NCBI RefSeq assembly: GCF_009870125.1
Contig: NC_046683.1
Span: forward strand, 64,557,869-64,621,868
DNA: 64,000 bases
Reading direction: 5' to 3'
Origin: Drosophila pseudoobscura
Taxonomy: Eukaryota; Arthropoda; Insecta; Diptera; Drosophilidae
Both the position numbers and the translations under genes were made by a program. Within the stretch, counting starts at the first letter, position 1; every line of letters starts with the position of its first letter. A model generated the notes under the pieces. The model was not told the origin of the DNA and did no database searches. It saw nothing but the letters and a program-made list of their open reading frames with translations. Positions 60,451 to 64,000 of this stretch are shown in pieces.

Positions 60451-63354
60451 TTTGAAACCGATTACGATTAGGGCTGCCATCCCTCCGCGCGGTACATTTG
60501 TAGTTACACAGCGAGCGCGCGGGAAAAACTAGTGCGCAAAAAGAGTTTTCATTGTCGTTTACGCCTTCCATTCCCTCCCTCCACAGCTACACGGTAGAGT
60601 ACAAGCACACAATAATAAATAACAAAGGCGCAATATGCGCAGCTTCAATACAGAGCCGCCGACAGATACCCGCACCGCACAGATGGGCACGCCACGGCAC
60701 CGCACCGCACCGCACCGGACCGACACGAGAGAATAGTTTGGGCTTTATTTCGCAGAGGGTTTGGTTTGGCTGCCTGGCTGGGGAGGCAGGCGCCTCAAGT
60801 TTGCAATATGCTGGAATTTCCCCTCCCCGACGGACTCCCTAAAGGCATCTGAGTGCGTGTCTGTGTGTGTGTGTGAGTGTGTGTGTGGGTCTGGTTTGTT
60901 GTTGTTGTTGTTCTTGCTTTTATTGTAGTTTTCGTAGTTTTGTAGTTTCTGTCTTTCTATTATATTTAAATGCGCAATTAAGATTGGCACAGCCCGTGGC
61001 AAGGCAACAACAACAACATCAAAGTATCCACCAAATTGAACCAGTTTGAATGTTACGCATTTATCATCCGTTTGTCCGAATCCGATCGGAATCGTATAAC
61101 CCAAATTCACGAACAAAAGATCTCTTGCTGGAGATTAAAAAAACACGAGCTAAGAATTAAAATAATTTTGATTTAGTGTAAAATTATGTTAAAGACCTAA
61201 ACACGTGCTCCATATTCATGTCTGATGGATAGATTTAATACTAATCCTATCGCTTGCAATCATATTTTGGGGATATACATATATATAGTCCTTGAATTAG
61301 CCAATTAACATTCTTAAAATGCCACATGGGTAACTTTTAGAACGAATCAAACTGTCTGGAGATATTGTAGTTGATCCTTCACGCTGTAAGTCCTCCGAAG
61401 ATCAATGAAGATCCTTAAACTGTACCCTTAATCATGGTTTCTTCAGTAAAGACACCCCACCCTGTTGTTATGTGAGATGCTTTATGACATTTGATGGCTT
61501 TTAATTGACCAGACTCAGTCGCACATGTCCGACGATAATGATCCGTTTAGTTATTTTCGTAAAGACAACAATTTATTTATAAATCTCTAGCCGCGATCTT
61601 TGGCTGTGTCTCTCTAGCGATTCCTCCTATCTGCCGCAGTGTCTGCCATAATTAGGCGCTCTGTTGGCGCAATTAAAGTGATGGCCAAAATCTTTTACAA
61701 TCTTTTACGCATTGTGCTGCTGCCTCCAGAGGCATGCCTCAACGTCATCGAACAGCATAAATAATCGCAATCTAAATACGGGGAGAGATACGTACAGATA
61801 CGATTATTAACAAGATCAGAAGGAACCAACAAGAACAGAATGGGGAATGGGGAGTGGGGAGTGAGGGAGTGAGGGAAATCTGCTGGAAATCGTTTACTTT
61901 TCCTTGTTGGCTCTGACGTAAGCGGCGCCCGAGCCAATTTCGTTTTCATTCAGCTTCATTCAGCACTCGATGACGTACAGAATGGCCTCTCCTGCCCCTG
62001 TGCCGTGCACGGGTTACACTGCCCCAGCAGACAGACAGACAACCTTGTAAAATTTTGTGCGTCATTTGGTCTGTTGTTGTTCACTTTTCTCGCCACTTTC
62101 CCTTTGGGGCCAGTTGTTGTTGTTTTGTAATTTTATCGCTGACGCCGCATCTCCCGTGCACAACTCGTAAAAGTCAGGCCCTACTATACCCCCAATATCT
62201 ACGCGAATACTCATAGATATTTACCAAGTCCGTGCGTCATGGTTGGCATTTCCCTTGTAAGTTTCTAAAAGGCAAATTTCCACATTTCTAACGACCCTTT
62301 CGGATAGAACTACAGATGGGTTATTTTTGCGGCGTTTCCATATTTGTGTCCAGCGAATACTATACAACTAATCTGAAAGTAGGCATTACGAATCCATTCT
62401 GGGTCTAGCATCGGCCGGAGGGAGGTCGTTGATCGTTGATCGTTGCTCTTCAGATGCACTCATTGAGTTTCACCAGAAAGCGACATCAAGAGTCCCAGTG
62501 ACTAAGCCACATGACCTTATATGTACCGTATGTCGTATAATCGTATATTCCAGATAAATTTCCATATATACAGCTGGTCATAGGCCGTTCTGTTTGCTGT
62601 GACTCAATCTGAGAATGTGAAATACTAATTTCCCATTCCTGGAACAATCAAAGCGCCACAGTTCTGAAAACGTGTGGAAATGGATGTATAAATATCAACA
62701 CAAGTTGCTCATATTCCGTTTAAATTCTTGTGAGCTGAGAAAATCAGTTGTATTGTTCTAAATGGATAACTCTTAATATAGAAAACCAGTTGAACTGATA
62801 TTCGAGGGGTCTTTCCATGGAAGTAATGAGAAATTTCCAAAGAATCTTTACCAGCTTCACGGCCTCACAGCTTTTGCTCTCACTGTAGGGCAAACCCTTG
62901 AAAGGATCGAGTACGACGAGTGGCTACTGCAGGACAATCCACGCAAATAAGACCCATTCAAGTATTCCACTATCTCTTTGTGTATTGGATTCCCCCTCCC
63001 CACCCCCTCCCTATGTATCTGCTGCTACACGTACTCGTAGTCGTACTAGTACTCGTATATCAAATCCTATATAATCCGTGGATGAAAATCAAGCGGGCAT
63101 TCATGCGACTTATTTAGACACTCGTTGTAGTTCGACTTGAATGAACGTGCTTGTGCTTGTTTGTGCTTGTTGTTGTCTTTCTCGTTGTCGTTGTTGCTGT
63201 TGCTGTTGCTGTTTGGTTTACTTCCGTTATGACTATATATATGTATGTATATAGTAGTATGGCCATGTGTGTGTGTGGGTGCATGCCTGCATGTGTTGTC
63301 GGCATGTGTGTGTATTATGTTTTTGTCGTTGCCTCGGATTTCATTCATTAAATG

Positions 63355-63387
<33 letters not shown>

Positions 63388-64000
63388 CACGTATTGCGAT
63401 TGCGACGACACGCACACACACTAAAGAGCGGGGCACTCCACACACACATGTATGTACATATACAGACTTTCATTCATTCATAAATATCATGCAGCAGCAG
63501 CAGCAGCAACAACCGCCTCCACCTCTACCTCTGGCACCGTCACCGCCTGCGCTTCCACCTCCGCCTGGTTCGTCCGTCTCGTGTCAGCGCTCCAAAAACA
63601 ACAACAACAACAACCACAGTTATGCCTCAAATGCGTTTTTGTTGCCGTTGCCGTTGCCGTGGCTGCTGCTGCTGCTTCTGCTTCTGCTCTTCCTCCACAG
63701 TTCTGCCTCCACTCCACCTATTCCCCCACAGCTGTGGGTAGCCCCATCCCTACAGACACCGCACTGTGGTTTCACTTCCATTTACCCGAACGGTTGCTTG
63801 CCTCGTTGCATTTTATAGATTTGTTCTAAATTTCAATGAAATTTCATTCAGCACGCATAGCATAGCCCAACAGCAACAGCCACAGCGACAACAGCAGCAC
63901 CGACAGCACTATAACTGATAAGTTCCGAACGGATCCAACGTATCTCTATCGTTTGTCGTTGTTTGTTATGGGGTCAGAGCCATTCAATACGTTAAGCTTC
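60451..64000. other. Noncoding right end
   Basis: 60470-60560 is a GC-rich, promoter-like stretch (CTGCCATCC, GCGCGCGG, then AGTGCGCAAAAAGAG). The rest is AT-rich spacer with (CA)n at 63357-63385, CAG and CAA runs near 63490 and 63595-63615. No coding exon supported up to the window end. Confidence 0.45.

Noticed and set aside
63267..63829. Frames with poly-Gln, poly-Pro and poly-Leu near the right edge
   Set aside because: Repeat-derived, compositionally biased, no start context or domain, and equal-length frames overlap on both strands.

Overview
The window is insect nuclear DNA from a Drosophila species. The genes have short (44-69 bp) introns with GT-AG borders, core-promoter motifs typical of flies (DRE, motif 1, motif 6), CA/CAG-rich leaders and many microsatellites. 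Nine protein genes can be supported, seven of them by clear family identity: Rh4 (partial), sinah, sina, a ZCCHC7-like gene, kud (TMEM258), TSG101, Ptp61F, a MALSU1/RsfS-like gene and Reg-2. A tenth ORF is an unrecognised membrane protein nested in an intron. In D. melanogaster, Rh4/sina lie at 73D and Ptp61F at 61F-62A, on the same arm (3L). Their joining here between about 19.1 and 20.2 kb says the species is not from the melanogaster subgroup; the obscura group is a plausible guess, not a demonstration.

Layout. 1-9117: the UV opsin Rh4 (+), cut by the left edge, with an 8.06-kb intron that holds two SIAH-type E3 ligase genes on the opposite strand (sinah, sina), a 292-bp MITE and copies of a dispersed promoter-like repeat. 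9468-16022: the ZCCHC7-like gene (-), five coding exons whose phases I checked, giving about 1825 residues; its first intron holds a same-strand 260-aa membrane protein gene. 16.1-16.7 kb: a divergent promoter shared with kud (+). 17283-18953: TSG101 (-), seven exons, 408 aa. 19.1-20.2 kb: inferred rearrangement junction with repeats and a hairpin. 21952-27988: Ptp61F (-), six coding exons with a 3.9-kb first intron, encoding the ER tail-anchored form. 29179-31025: MALSU1-like (+) and Reg-2 (-), convergent with only 29 bp between stop codons.

31.0-64.0 kb: about 33 kb with no coding exon I can support. It is full of microsatellites and low-complexity tracts but also holds several discrete islands: a CTCF-like pair next to a splice-donor-like first exon (31.73-31.87 kb), a promoter-like island with a GAGA palindrome (44.2-44.6 kb), an AT-rich block (44.65-45.2 kb), GCCAT/GAGA clusters (54.1-54.4 and 56.6-56.8 kb), an E2F-like palindrome (56.62 kb) and a long A/CA-rich leader-like tract (56.8-58.6 kb). 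The simplest reading is intergenic regulatory DNA or 5' exons and introns of one or more genes whose coding exons lie outside the window.

Functionally the genes are mostly independent: photoreception (Rh4), ubiquitin ligation in eye development (sina, with Rh4 as host gene expressed in R7 cells), nuclear RNA surveillance (ZCCHC7-like), N-glycosylation (kud), endosomal sorting (TSG101), phosphotyrosine signalling (Ptp61F), mitochondrial ribosome biogenesis (MALSU1-like) and a HAD hydrolase (Reg-2).
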